A stretch of 64,000 nucleotides of DNA from Bromus sterilis (Eukaryota > Streptophyta > Magnoliopsida > Poales > Poaceae), in NCBI GenBank assembly GCA_950022295.1, contig OX465595.1, positions 218,267,770 through 218,331,769 of the forward strand, given 5' to 3'. Position 1 is the stretch's first letter. Each line of letters begins with the position of its first letter. Of the stretch, positions 12,501 through 23,486 are shown piece by piece. A program made the translations under genes and the position numbers. The notes below the pieces were generated by a model. The model was not told where the DNA came from, did not search any database, and was given only the letters and a program-made list of their open reading frames with translations.

Positions 12501-13214
12501 TTGACCATTGTCTACCACAACATACCTGGATGACTTGCATTTGGGACAATAGTCTTCGTCCGCATACTCTTTCCTAAATAAAGCACATCCATTTTCACAA
12601 GCATGTATCTGCTCATAGGGCATCTTAAGTACCTTGAGGATTTTATCCGATTGGTACAGGTTTGCAGGCATAACATGATCTTTTGGTAGAAACCGCCCAA
12701 TTAGGGTAGTGATCGCATTGTAGCAATCTGTGCCCAAGTTGAATTGTGCCTTCAGAGCGATCAACTGTGCGATGGCATCGAGCTGACAAAGCTCAGTGTG
12801 AGCGTGCAGCGGACGTTTCAAAGACTCCAACATCTCATAGAAGGCCTTCGCAGATTCCTCCATCTCATCGTCCTCATCCCACGCATCGACAAAGTCCTGC
12901 ACCATGTCTTCGATCCCGGTTCCGTACTCATCCGTGCGCTGACGGACCACCTCCTCTCTCCGTCGTCCGCCAGACTCGCCATGGAAGCTCCACACCGTAT
13001 AACCAGGCTTATAACCCCACTTCTGCAAGTGTTTACCCATATCCACCTCTGTCGCCTGTTTATAATTGTCGCACCTAACACAGGGGCACCAGGTTTTTCT
13101 CTGCCCATTTGCAAACGCCGCTCTCAGAAACTCCTTGGTTTTCATGGCCCATTCATTGCTGATCTCTTTCTGATTAGGGCGACCAGTGTACATCCACGCA
13201 CGATCATCGCTCAT
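9551..13214 (-). CDS. CACTA1 tnp2-type transposase (TNPD-like), apparently intact
   Basis: Catalytic transposase of CACTA1. Inferred exons are 10660-13214, 10462-10582 and 9845-10375, each bounded by GT/AG sites. The three join in one frame to give about 1068 residues. I chose the ATG at 13214 (MSDDRAWMYTGR), the usual start of this family, over an in-frame Met 24 codons upstream. Order: transposase-associated N-terminal domain with the Cys cluster WCPCVRC, the long Tnp2 domain with IDVMHTEKN near residue 542, a DUF4218-like region (about 670-780) and a DUF4216-like domain in exon 3. TAA at 9845-9847 is followed in the same frame by an acidic tail down to 9551, so the ancestral protein was probably about 98 residues longer. 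No other lesion was seen, which is unusual here. Confidence 0.85.
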
Positions 13215-13348
13215 CTTGTCGCTACTAAACAACAAATATACCAGTTTGTCAATTTTATTACGTCCACTTTTTATTGCTTTTATCATACATAACTACGGCA
13301 TATGCAATTAACCTACACACTAATAGGTAAAGATAGGTCCTAATCCCA
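13215..13348 (-). promoter_or_regulatory. 5' untranslated region upstream of CACTA1 tnp2
   Basis: Open in the tnp2 frame up to 13286, but outside the usual family start. It contains an AG acceptor-like run just before the ATG and probably is leader or intron sequence. Confidence 0.45.
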
Positions 13349-13559
13349 CCCGAGTATGTGTAGATTGGGTCGGTTTCCCATGCTATGGTCCCGATCCGGC
13401 GCGGTATTTCGGCATCACCTCCCCGCTGTTCTCCATTACACGTCTCGACAACAAGCCGAGAGGTTGTGTATCCGGAGAACAACAGGGAGGCGCTGACGAA
13501 ATACCGCGTCGGATCGGGACCAAAGCATGGGAAACCGACTCAATCTACACATACTCGGG
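13349..13559. repeat. 211-bp inverted repeat upstream of tnp2
   Basis: The left arm starts CCCGAGTATGTGTAGATTG and the right arm ends with its reverse complement, with one mismatch in this stretch. Pairing continues inward for about 100 bases per arm with scattered mismatches, closing around 13450-13460 at a GACAACAAGCCGAGAGG-type loop. It would form a long hairpin in the tnp2 leader or promoter. Confidence 0.85.
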
Positions 13560-13939
13560 CTGTCCATGGATAACGTTGGACAATTCGAAAGAATCACTAT
13601 TATAAATATGCAAATGAATGCATATTTATAACTGTAACCCTTTCGAACGGGAGACACATACTGGTTACGCGACTGCATATTGAAACTATATTGCTAGCTA
13701 GTGTCATCGGCACAAAGGCCGGAACAGAGCAAAGGAAGGGGGGTCAGGAGGATAAGACGTGTTTTGCATACCCTCGAGTGTAGGGGAGATCGTCGAACAC
13801 AGGGAGAGGTCGTCGAACACCAGACTTGCGACGGCTCGAGGTGAAGGGGGAACAACTGCACATTAAAAACCAATAAGCTATTCTGCGGTTTGCTAGAGAT
13901 ATTTTTTGGTTTTAGGTTGTGCTAGAGATGCTCTTCGGT
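13560..13939. other. CACTA1 non-coding region upstream of the hairpin
   Basis: No conserved open frame. There is a short local repeat (GGGGAGATCGTCGAACAC near 13784 and GGAGAGGTCGTCGAACAC near 13803). Nothing else stands out. Confidence 0.5.
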
Positions 13940-14190
13940 CAAGATTCATTTGTACTCCTCCTTCTTCTACTTTCTACTGTTCTCCTCCTCCAGACTCATC
14001 CTTCTCCATTTCTCATCCTCCTTCTTCTACTTTCTACTCTTCTCCTCCTCTGAACTCCACCTTCTCTCCTCCTGGCCTCCACCTCCGGCCTCCACCTTCT
14101 CTCATCCCAGCCTCCTCCTCCGGCCTCCACCTTCTCTTCTCCCGGCCTCCTCCTCCGGCCTCCACCTTCTCTGCTCCTCTTTCTTCTTAT
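13940..14190. repeat. Pyrimidine-rich tandem repeats (CTCC/CTTC type)
   Basis: Consecutive units of about 36-50 bases built from TCCTCCTTCTTCTACTTTCTACT and later CCTCCTCCGGCCTCCACCTT. Two unit types follow one another. Frames through it look like Ser/Pro/Phe-rich proteins, but these are repeat artefacts. Confidence 0.8.
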
Positions 14191-14476
14191 TTTACATATT
14201 ATTTCTTTTTTCCTTTACACTTCTTTTATTTACATTTACTATTTATTATCATTTAAATTTTCTGAATATTGTAATCATGCATCTTATCATTTAAATTTTC
14301 TGCATATTGCAATTAACAGAAAAAATAAAAATAAATCGTACTAAAAATCTAGAACCTAAAACCTAATATCTACAATTACTAACTAAATCCTAACACTAAC
14401 TAATTACTAACTAAAATCCTAACATTAACTAATCACTAACTAAAATCCTACAACTATAGAAATTACAGAGAAAAAA
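14191..14476. repeat. AT-rich spacer with short tandem repeats
   Basis: Low-complexity A/T sequence. From about 14370 to 14455 three copies of a ~28-base unit around ACTAACTAAAATCCTAACA follow each other. No gene seen. Confidence 0.6.
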
Positions 14477-14830
14477 TTAAAAAAATAGAGGAGGAGCGGG
14501 CTCACCGGAGTAGGGGGCCAGAGGAGGAGGCCGGGAGGTGGGCGGCTGCGCAACGGAGAGTGGCGGAGGAGGGCAGCGGCGTCGGCGTCGAGATCCGGCG
14601 AGATGCGGCCGCAGGCAGCGGAGGGCGGGGCAGAGGAGGGTGGGGGCGGGTGCGGGATCCCGCGGGCGGCGGAGGGCGGGGAGGTGGAGGACGGGGAGAG
14701 ATCCGGCAGGGGCGGGACGGAGAGGCGGCGGCGATGTTTGGGGCTCGACGGCGGCGTGGGGAGAGAGCACGGTTGCGAGGAGGAGTGGGAGTGGGAGTGG
14801 GAGTGGGAGAGGGACCGTGCGGGGGGTTAA
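14477..14830 (-). promoter_or_regulatory. GC-rich leader at the promoter end of CACTA1
   Basis: Very CpG-rich block just inside the right subterminal repeats, the end from which both leftward genes would be transcribed. En/Spm has a comparable GC-rich region downstream of its transcription start, where methylation controls activity. By position and composition this is the likely equivalent. Long frames on both strands are Arg/Gly/Pro-rich and have no domain. A GTGGGA run occurs at 14785-14808. Confidence 0.5.
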
Positions 14831-15158
14831 CGGCCCACCGCTTTGCCGTCTGCCGACAGACGGCAACGACACGTATGCCGTCCGTAGGCAGACGGCAAAG
14901 CGGTGGGCCGTTAGCCAGGCCGCGTGCCTCGCTTGGGTGGGCCCAGCTGGAGGTTTGCCGTCTGTCAACGGACGGCATAGGTCTCTTTGTCGTCTGCCTG
15001 CGTCCACACAGACGGAAAACATGTTGTTTGCCGTATGTCTACGTGTTACCGTCTGTACTTAGGGCAGCGGATGGCATACCGCTGCTTTGCCGTCGGTCCC
15101 GACGAAATGCAGACGGCAAAGCCACTGGCCAATGGCAAACTGGTGAATTCCAGTCGTG
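14831..15158. repeat. CACTA1 right terminal and subterminal repeats
   Basis: Copies of TTTGCCGTC/GACGGCAAA near 14841, 14860, 14889, 14953, 15027, 15093 and 15112, ending in the inverted terminal repeat whose outermost bases read CACGA on the minus strand. Confidence 0.85.
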
Positions 15159-15181
15159 AATTGTTGATTTTATCACACAGA

Positions 15182-18100
15182 ATGACAGGTGGGGCTAGAT
15201 ATGTTGAATCTGATCACAGTAATCAAAGTGGTGATGATGATCCTCCTTCACCGCCTTCTGCAGCGGAAATCATGATGGAGGCTGAGAGAAATCGACGTGA
15301 TCAAACAAGCCTTTTGGAGCTCATTGAGAAGAATACTTCTCTCCAGCGAGATGCGGTAATATCCATCCAGGATTTCATCCTCTTGAACCCGCCAGTTTTT
15401 CGATGTTCATCTGAGCCCCTTGAGACCGATGATTGGCCCCGTTCCATCGAGCGTAAGCTTGAGACGGCGCATGTTTCCCCAGATGATCGTGTGATGTTCG
15501 CAACATACTTTCTGGAAGGTGCTGCTGGTGAATGGTGGGAAAGTTTTGTTGCAATGCAGCCTAATGGTCACGCAATGACTTGGCAGTAGTTCCGTGATGC
15601 CTTCCAAGGGTACCACATTCTGGATGAGTGGATGGAAAGAAAGAGGGAAGAGTTCGGCACCCTATCTCAGGGAAAGATGACTATTCATCAGTATAGGACT
15701 GAGTTCAATTGACTTTCTCGTTATGCCCCTGAGAAGATATCAACCGATGCCAAGAAGCAGGCAAGGTTCCGCAAGGGACTTAGCCCTGTCCTTCGTCATG
15801 ATCTCAATCTCCTTGAATTTTTCAACTTCGAGGATTTGGTCAATAGATCATTCAGAGCTGAGCATGGAAATGAGGTCTTTGAAGAGTCTCGCAAGCGTGA
15901 TCGTGATCTTGCTTCCTCCTCTAGTTTGGGTACTCAAAAACGTCGAATTTGGATCCCAACTATTGCCCTTCCTTCGCACTTGATTCCAAGACCATCTCCA
16001 CAAAGCAAGAAAACGCAGAAAGATAGTAGAGAGCTTGCCATACAAACTCCACAACCTAACACCCGTTTGTGCTACAAGTGTGGTAATCCTGGCCACATTG
16101 CACGACAATGTTCATTGCATGAGAATGTTCCTCCTCGTCCAAAACATAAAACCAAAGCTAAGCCACCAAAGCCTTCCAATGCCAAGTCCGCTATTTTTGA
16201 ATACGGACGTGTGAACCATGCCACCATAAAAGAAGCCCAAGAGGATACGAAGGTTGTACTCGGTACACTTCCTGTCAACTGCAAACCTGCTTCTGTTCTA
16301 TTTGATTCTGGAGCCTCTCATTCCTTTTTGTCTAAAAAGTTCGCACTCCTGCATGACATTTCATTTGAGGAGTTGCCTACCCCTTTCATGATTAAAACTC
16401 CAGGATCCACATGGCGTACCAGTAGGGTAAGTCATGACAATGAAATTTTTGTTGAGGATGTTGTATTCCTTGCTTCTCTCATAGCCCTAAAACCTTCAGA
16501 TATCGATATCATCTTAGGTATGGATTGGTTCTCAAAACACTGTGCCAAGATTGATTGTGCCACTAAATCAGTTCAACTCACTCATCCTTCCGGCAAGATA
16601 GTACATTTCGCATCTCAAGGTTCAGAAACCCAGCTATATTCGTTGAATGAACATCCCCTTCCTAACCTTGAAGATATTCCGATAGTTTGTGACTTTCCGG
16701 ATGTCTTTCTAGAAGAGCTGCCAGGAATGCCTCCTGACAGATGTGTAGAATTCATTGTAGATCTTATCCCAGGAACCGCCCCAATTTCTAGACGCCCATA
16801 TAGAATGGCCCCACATGAGTTAGCTGAGCTTAAAATCCAACTTGAAGCTTCGTTGGCAAAATGCTTCATCCTCCCTAGCTCATCGCCATGGGGTTGCCCC
16901 GTTCTGTTCGTAACGAAGAAAGATGGAACAGAAAGGATGTGCGTAGACTATCGCCCGCTAAATCTAGCGACGATAAAGAACAAGTACCCACTTCCCAGGA
17001 TCAATGATCTTTATGATCAACTTGCTGGATCCTCTGTCTTCTCCAAGATGGATTTGAGATTAGGTTATCATCAAATCAAAATCAGAAACGAGGACATTCC
17101 CAAAACGGCTTTTACTACAAGTTATGGTCTTTATGAGTACACCGTCATGTCCTTCGGTTTAACCAATTCCCCAGCCACTTTTTCGCGCTTAATGAATTCG
17201 ATCTTCATGGAGTATTTGGACAAGTTCGTTGTGGTTTACCTCGATGACATCCTTATCTACTCGAAGAACGAAGAAGAGCACGCAGAACATCTTAGGATGG
17301 TATTGATGAAACTTAGAGAGCATCGCCTTTATGCTAAGTTTTCCAAATGCGAATTCTGGCTTCCAGAAGTGACCTACCTAGGCCACGTGATTTCTGCAAA
17401 AGGCATTGTTGTGAATCCCGAGAGAGTTCAGGCCGTCCTTGACTGGACTCCACCTGAATCGGTTAAGCAAGTTAGGAGTTTTCTTGGCCTAGCAAGCTAT
17501 TGTCGCCGCTTCGTTGAGAACTTCTCCAAAGTTGCAAAGCCTCTAACTGAACTCCTCAAGAAAGATAAGAAATTCGAATGGACCCCCAAGTGCGAGGAAA
17601 GCTTTCAAGAGCTAAAAATAAGATTGACTTGTGCACCCGTACTTGCGCCTCCAAACACAAAAAAGGATTTCAAAATCTATTGTGATGCTTCACAGCAAGG
17701 GTTAGGATGCATACTTACGCAAGATCGACATGTGGTAGCATATGCTTCACGCCAGTTGCGTCCACATGAAGAGAACTATCCTACCCATGATCTTGAACTC
17801 GCTACCGTAGTTCATGCCCTAAAGACTTGGCGACATTACCTCCTTGGTAATCGTTGTGAAATCTATACCGATCACCAAAGCCTCAAATACATATTCACCA
17901 AGCCAGATCTTAACCTCAGGCAAGGACGCTGGATTGAGTTGATAAAATATTATGACTTAAGTATCTCTTACACCCCAGGAAAAGCCAATGTCATGGCTGA
18001 TGCACTAAGTCGTAAGTCGTATTGTAACAACCTCATGTTACAACAGTATCAACCACTTCTCTATGAGGAATTTCGAAAGCTTAATCTCGAGATTGTTCCC

Positions 18101-19621
18101 CAAGGATTCCTTTCCACCTTGATAGTGAAACCAACTCTTGAGGATCAAATCAAAGCTGTTCAACAACGTGCTCGAGGTATCCGATATATCAAACAAAACA
18201 TTTCTAGCGGTAAGGCCAAATGTTTTACCCTAGACCATGAGGGTACTGTGTACTTCGAGAATAGGATGGTAGTTCTGAAGAATAGGAATCTAAGGCAGCA
18301 GATCTTTAAGGAAGCTCATGACACCCCTCTCTTGATTCATCCTGGTAGTACTAAGATGTATCAAGATCTACGCCAGAGATTTTGGTGGACTAGGATGAAG
18401 CGAGAAATCGCTCGATATGTTGCTGAGTGCGATGTTTATCGTCCTATGAAAGCAGAGCATCAAAGACCTGCTGGTACTCTTCAACCTTTAGCCATTCCTG
18501 AATGGAAATGGGATAAAGTCAGTATGGATTTCATCACTGGCTTTCCAAAGTCTCAAAAAGGAAACAATGCCATCTTCGTGGTCATTGACCGTCTTTCCAA
18601 AGTTGCTCATTTCCTTCCTGTTCGCGAGAGTATAACTGCTAGCCAGTTAGCGGATTTATATGTCTCCCGGATCGTTTCTCTCCATGGTGTTCCTTTGGAA
18701 ATCAATTCATACCGAGGAAGTCTTTTCACCTCTCGATTTTGGGAAAGTTTTCAAAATGCTATGGGAACCCATCTCTCCTTTAGCACCGCCTTTCATCCCC
18801 TGTCAAGTGGTCAAGTAGAAAGAGTCAATCAAGTTCTCGAAGACATGCTCAGAGCCTGTGTTATCTCATTCAGAAAGAGTTGGGAGAAATCTCTTCCATT
18901 CGCCGAGTTTGATTATAACAACAGCTTCAAATCTAGCTTGGGCATGGCACCCTTTGAATTTCTCTATGGACGAAAATGTCGAACACCATTGAACTGGTCA
19001 GAAACCGGTGAAAGACAATTCTTTGGACCGGATATGATCCAGGAAGCAGAAGAGAAGGTTTGCATTATTCGTGAGCAATTGAAAATAGCCCAGTCTTGTC
19101 ATAAAAGCTACTATGATCGTCATCATAGGCCAGAAAGCTACGAGCTGAACGAGAAAGCTTACCTCCGGTTTACTCCTCTCAAGGGAACCCATCGCTTCGG
19201 TATCAAAGGAAAATTGGCCCCACGTTACATCGGTCCCTTTTGCATTCTAGCTAAACGTGGAGAAGTTGCCTACCAACTTGAACTACCCCCGCATATTTCT
19301 CAGGTTCACGATGTCTTCCACGTATCTCAACTCAGGCGTTGCTTCAAGGACCCCATCCACGAAGTAGACCACAAAACGCTTGATCTCCAAGAAAACCTTT
19401 CTTATCGAGAGTATCCTGTCTATATCCTCGATGAAGCTGAGCGTACCACCCGACGTCAGAAGATCAAGTTCCTCAAAGTGCAGTGGTCCAACCATACTGA
19501 GAAGGAAGCCACCTGGGAACGAGAAGATCATCTTCGAGTTGAATACCCCACCCTCTTCCCGACTACTTCTGAATCTCGGGACGAGATTCTTTTGAGTGGG
19601 GGCGAGTTGTCACAACCCTAG
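15182..19621 (+). pseudogene. Element A gag-pol polyprotein (two gag stops, damaged integrase)
   Basis: Single frame from the ATG at 15182 to the TAG at 19619-19621, whose last codons lie inside the right LTR. Gag (retrotransposon gag domain with the EWWESF region) is broken by TAG at 15587-15589 and TGA at 15710-15712. From there the frame is open. It has a zinc knuckle CYKCGNPGHIARQC (16070 onward), protease DSGASHSF (16304), reverse transcriptase with YLDD (17237-17248), RNase H with CDAS (about 17680), an integrase, and a chromodomain-like tail (about 19400-19560). In integrase the second zinc Cys is Tyr (18437-18439) and the second Asp of the DDE triad is Tyr (18710-18712). The layout and the chromodomain-like end indicate a chromovirus. 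Autonomous transposition is very unlikely. Confidence 0.92.
19595..19606 (+). other. Element A polypurine tract
   Basis: GAGTGGGGGCGAG-type purine run directly before the right LTR, as required for plus-strand priming. Confidence 0.75.
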
Positions 19622-22600
19622 TTTTGGTATGTGATTTTATTACTAGAAATAATTGCATCATGTTCAAATTCTATGGTTTAAGAATTGGGGATTTGGAAAA
19701 GCCTAAAAATGAAATTAAATAAAAAAGCCAGAAAAAAAGTTTTTCCAAAAATCCTCCAAACAATTTTGAAAAATCCTATAAATGAGTGTGATCATTTTAA
19801 AAATGATTTGGAGTCAAACCCATGCTCATGGATTTTTCAAATATTCAAACAGAGGCTTGGAAATTAAATTTAAATGCTATTTGAATTGAAATTCAAATGT
19901 TTTGAATTTAAAAAATCTTCAAAACTTGGGAGTGGCTAGTACTATGTCACCTATGTCCATGATAAATATTTGAGGATTTTATGAAATGCCTAGATATTAT
20001 TTTTCAAGGCAAAATAAATAATTAGAAAAAAAAGAAAAAGATTAAAAGGCCGAAAGCCACTTACCTGGCCCACCTAGCCCAGCAGAGGAGGCCCAGCCCA
20101 AAGGGGCAAGGGCGTCTTCCTCCCAGGCCAGGCAGGCTGGCAGCTCGCCGCCGGCCGCGGCATGGCCGCCAGGCAGCTGCCTGGCTGCTTCCCCATCCTT
20201 ATCCGGCTCCGTCGACGCCCCTAAGCAGCACCCCTTCCTTTCCCCCTCTCCCTGGACCTCGCCCCTCTCGCCTCGCCGTTTTTCTCACCGCCACCGAGAG
20301 CAACCGCCGGCCACCATCGCGCGTAGCCGTGGCCACCATGCCCTGTTCACCTCTCCGTCTTGTCCATCAAGCTCGCGGACGCTGTCTTCGTCACCGGGGC
20401 CATCCAATTTGAGCCCGGACGCCCTCAAGGCCACGCCTTCGTCATCGTTTCGATCCCCGGCCGCCGGGTCTTCGCCGCCGAATTCGTCTTCGTCGTTTCT
20501 CCTCTGCCTCCACCGGCCTCTCCAACGCGCTCAGGGTGAGCCCGCGGTCCGTTTCCCCCATCCCGCACCCGTCTTCGTGCCCGCGGTGCCATTCCCCCCC
20601 ACCAGCCGAGCCGCGCCGCCGTGGAAGAGCGCGCCGTCGAGCTCTCCGGCTACCCCTTGGCCGCCCACCTGCCCCACTGGATGCGCGTGAGCGCGGGGGA
20701 CCATTTGGTGGTCTCCCAGTAGCCATCCGTGGCCGGAGCCGCCGTCCGGAGCGGGCGCCGCTGCGTCCAGTGGCCACCAGCGGCTAACCGCCGGCCGTGC
20801 CGACGTGGCCGGGTTGATTAGGGGGCTAACCCCTGGTTAGTTTGGCCCTAATCCAATGACAGGTGGGGCCAGCCCCCCTTAATCCTCTAATTAAGTTTAA
20901 TTAAAACGGGGATTAACCCCTGGGTCACTGACCAGTGGGCTCCGCTGGTCAGCCCCCCCCCCCCCCCCACACGTCAGCATTGCGTCAGCCTGACGCAATA
21001 AATCAATTTCTTTATCTAAAAGAAATTCTAGAAAACTATTAAATCTTTGAAATTCAATAACTTTTAAACCATAACTCCAAATCAAAAGTGTTATATATGA
21101 AAAATCATCAGAAAAATGCAAGGATTCCAAATATCATATTTTCATAGATGAAAAACACATCTATGATGATGGACCAGTAGCATTTTGCTATTTGGGTTAT
21201 TTGGAATAATTCAAAATAAATGTTTAAATCATTTCAAATTAAATCTTTGCAATGCCAACCTTATCACATGAACATCAGAGGCATATCATACACATGTCAA
21301 CATGGTTTACCATATCCAAACATTAGCAAATGTAGCTTTGGCTAAATTAAACAACATTTGGAGTTTGAATTTGAATTTCTTATTCAAATCAATTTCAATT
21401 AACATGTGACAAATTGAACCTAGATCACATCAGTACCATGCCATGATTCATTTGTTGAATGTGCATTGCAATGTGATGTTTATACTTTGTTGTCTCGGTG
21501 TTTGCTTCTTCTCGATAGATCCATCACCGGACGTAGTTCCTGTTTTCTCCGAAGAGTGGCACCCCGAGTCCTGACAATAAGGCAAGAAAACCCCCTTTGA
21601 TCATATCTATAAAAACCCAGTTTCCCTCTTGTTCTCTTATGCATGATTAGGTGTTTCACATGTTACCGTTCTACCGCTAGTTGAACCCATCCTTTGCATG
21701 ACCTATCATTGCTGCCACAGTATTAAGCAAACCTCAACCTAGCAGATACAAGTTTGTTTGTGTTCATCATGTGGCCCTTCATCCATGTTATGCTATGCCA
21801 TGCTAGAGTTGTATGCACTGAAGATGATCCATCTGGGTGATGTATCAGGATGGCAGTGAACACATGCAACAAGGTAGTAACGTGTTGTTGAAGTCACCCT
21901 AATATAAGTGAACATTGAGAGGTTGTGTAGGAGTACACAGTGGGTTGTCTCATTTACACTGCCCTAGGCCCTGAGTTCTTGTGTTGTGATCCAAGACACA
22001 GATTACTACCACATGTTGGGCTCATTGACCCCTCTCGACCTATTAACTCACCCCGACTATGGTCCAGGATTCAAATGAGTTAGTTTTCTTCTATTTGATT
22101 TCATAACGTAGCACAGATTTAGGCAAGCGCAGCACCATCCGTCGAGGTGGGCTTGTCGGACCGTCCATACATCGTCTGGGTCCTGAACGGAAACCCCGAC
22201 CGGATTCCCGATTGGGGTACATACTCAGATAGGCGATTAGCTAGACTAGAGTTGGAGCCGTGAGGTAATTGTCGTGGTACTATCCTCGCCGACACCGCTT
22301 GAAGGTGACGAGTTCTAGGCGGTAAGTGGTAGCTACGTATGTGAAGAAGTACACCCCTGCAGGGTTAATGAACTATTCGAATAGCCGTGTCCGCGGTTAT
22401 GGACTACTTGGAGATCTTGACTTGATTATTGGACAACTCAAATGGATGCTCTAAAAATCGCAAGATAAGTGTGAGTGCTATGGGTTGCTTCCTCGTGGGG
22501 AAGTCGAGGAAGGATCCATGGTTCTGTATTGATGTGGTGATCAAGATTAGATGGACTCGTGTGCGCCTCTCATCTCAACTCTATGTAGTCGTAGTACAGG

Positions 22601-23481
22601 ATAGCCAAGTCAAAGCTTTCTGCATTACAACCCCACTTGCCTTTACCTTGATACCCGAGCATGAGTAGTATAGTTCTGACGGAAGTCTTGCTGAGTACGA
22701 CTTTGTACTCACGTTTGCTTATTCTATGTTTTAGAGACGAGACCACTGAACCTGATGGTGGCCTCCCCCTCAAGCTCGACGTCGACAAAGTAATGTATTC
22801 CCAGACAACAGCCTGGTCCCTCTGGAGGGTCGTTGTGTTTTCTTAAAGGCTTCTTAAGCCATTTGTTAACCTTCTCTTTACTAAGACATAATTTGCTTCC
22901 GTTGTTGTATGATGTAATGTTGGGTCACAGTTATGTGATATCTGCTTGTAACACTACTATATCTGCTCTGTTTAGCAGATGCCATAAAGCTATGAGTTTG
23001 TAGAGTTCATGTTGTGTTACCTGCTGTTTACACTAGACATGTATGATGCGTGTATGATTATAACGTGCATGTCTTAGTGTGGGATTCGATAGCTTAGTTG
23101 AGTTCTTGCCGATGGTCTTTTATACACCAAGTGGCCCTTAGATGTGCGCAGCTTGGGGCATCAGGATGCGATTGCTCGTGACTCTGTCACGTGGCACACT
23201 TTGTCGTATGATTGAGCCCTCCCGAGATGCCGACTAGGTGATCGGGCTGGAGTAAGTCTATGTACATGTTATAAGATAGTCGATAGTATGGTTGAGGCGA
23301 CTTGTCGATGAATATGGGAGTTCACCACCCATATCATTTAGACTTGTGTGCGGACGATGAGGTCCCATCGCAGTTGATCATCCGGCCTGGAAGGGATGCC
23401 CCCCACGTTCGATGCTTTCCGAGAACGTTCTGTGCTTGGCCTTGTGTGCGGACTTGCATACGCTAACCACGGGTCCCGACA
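19608..23481 (+). repeat. Element A 3' LTR
   Basis: Second copy of the 1068-4949 LTR, with the same TGTCACAACC start and CCGACA end and a TATAAAAA at 21608-21615. It has a C run of about 16 bases near 20953, keeps 32 bases (about 21449-21480) missing from the left copy, and has lost about 55 bases between 23445 and 23455. It lies directly after the purine tract and is followed by the AGAAT duplication. Confidence 0.92.
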
Positions 23482-23486
23482 AGAAT
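23482..23486. repeat. Target site duplication of element A, right copy (AGAAT)
   Basis: Same five bases as 1063-1067. They rejoin the two parts of the minus-strand LTR of element D. Confidence 0.9.

Larger units (their letters stand above)
5402..15158 (-). mobile_element. CACTA1: complete CACTA (En/Spm) DNA transposon
   Basis: Terminal inverted repeats are CACTACTGGAATTCACC at the left and, read inward from the right end, CACGACTGGAATTCACC. A three-base duplication AAT flanks the element (5399-5401 and 15159-15161), as expected for CACTA elements. Both ends carry many copies in both orientations of a subterminal motif around TTTGCCGTCTGC. The element encodes two genes on the minus strand: a tnp2-type transposase (TNPD-like) and a TNPA-like protein with Transposase_24 features. 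Because both genes run leftward, the right end is the promoter end. Note the T>G change in the CACTA of the right terminus. Confidence 0.95.
1068..23481 (+). mobile_element. Gypsy LTR retrotransposon A (chromovirus, Tekay/Del-like), with nested CACTA1
   Basis: Full-length element with two LTRs of about 3.9 kb, a methionine-initiator-tRNA-type primer site, a purine tract and one gag-pol frame ordered gag, protease, reverse transcriptase, RNase H, integrase and a chromodomain-like tail. Without the 9.76-kb CACTA1 insertion it would be about 12.7 kb. Very long LTRs, a single gag-pol frame and a C-terminal chromodomain-like segment are typical of the Tekay/Del chromovirus lineage. Over about the first 205 aligned LTR bases I count ten substitutions, so the insertion is old. 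Stops in gag and lost integrase residues make it non-autonomous today. I do not assign a family name. Confidence 0.9.

Noticed and set aside
14477..15159. Long frames of 150-200 codons at the right end of CACTA1
   Set aside because: They consist of Arg/Gly/Pro-rich CpG sequence and translated subterminal repeats on both strands. This is better explained as the GC-rich leader.
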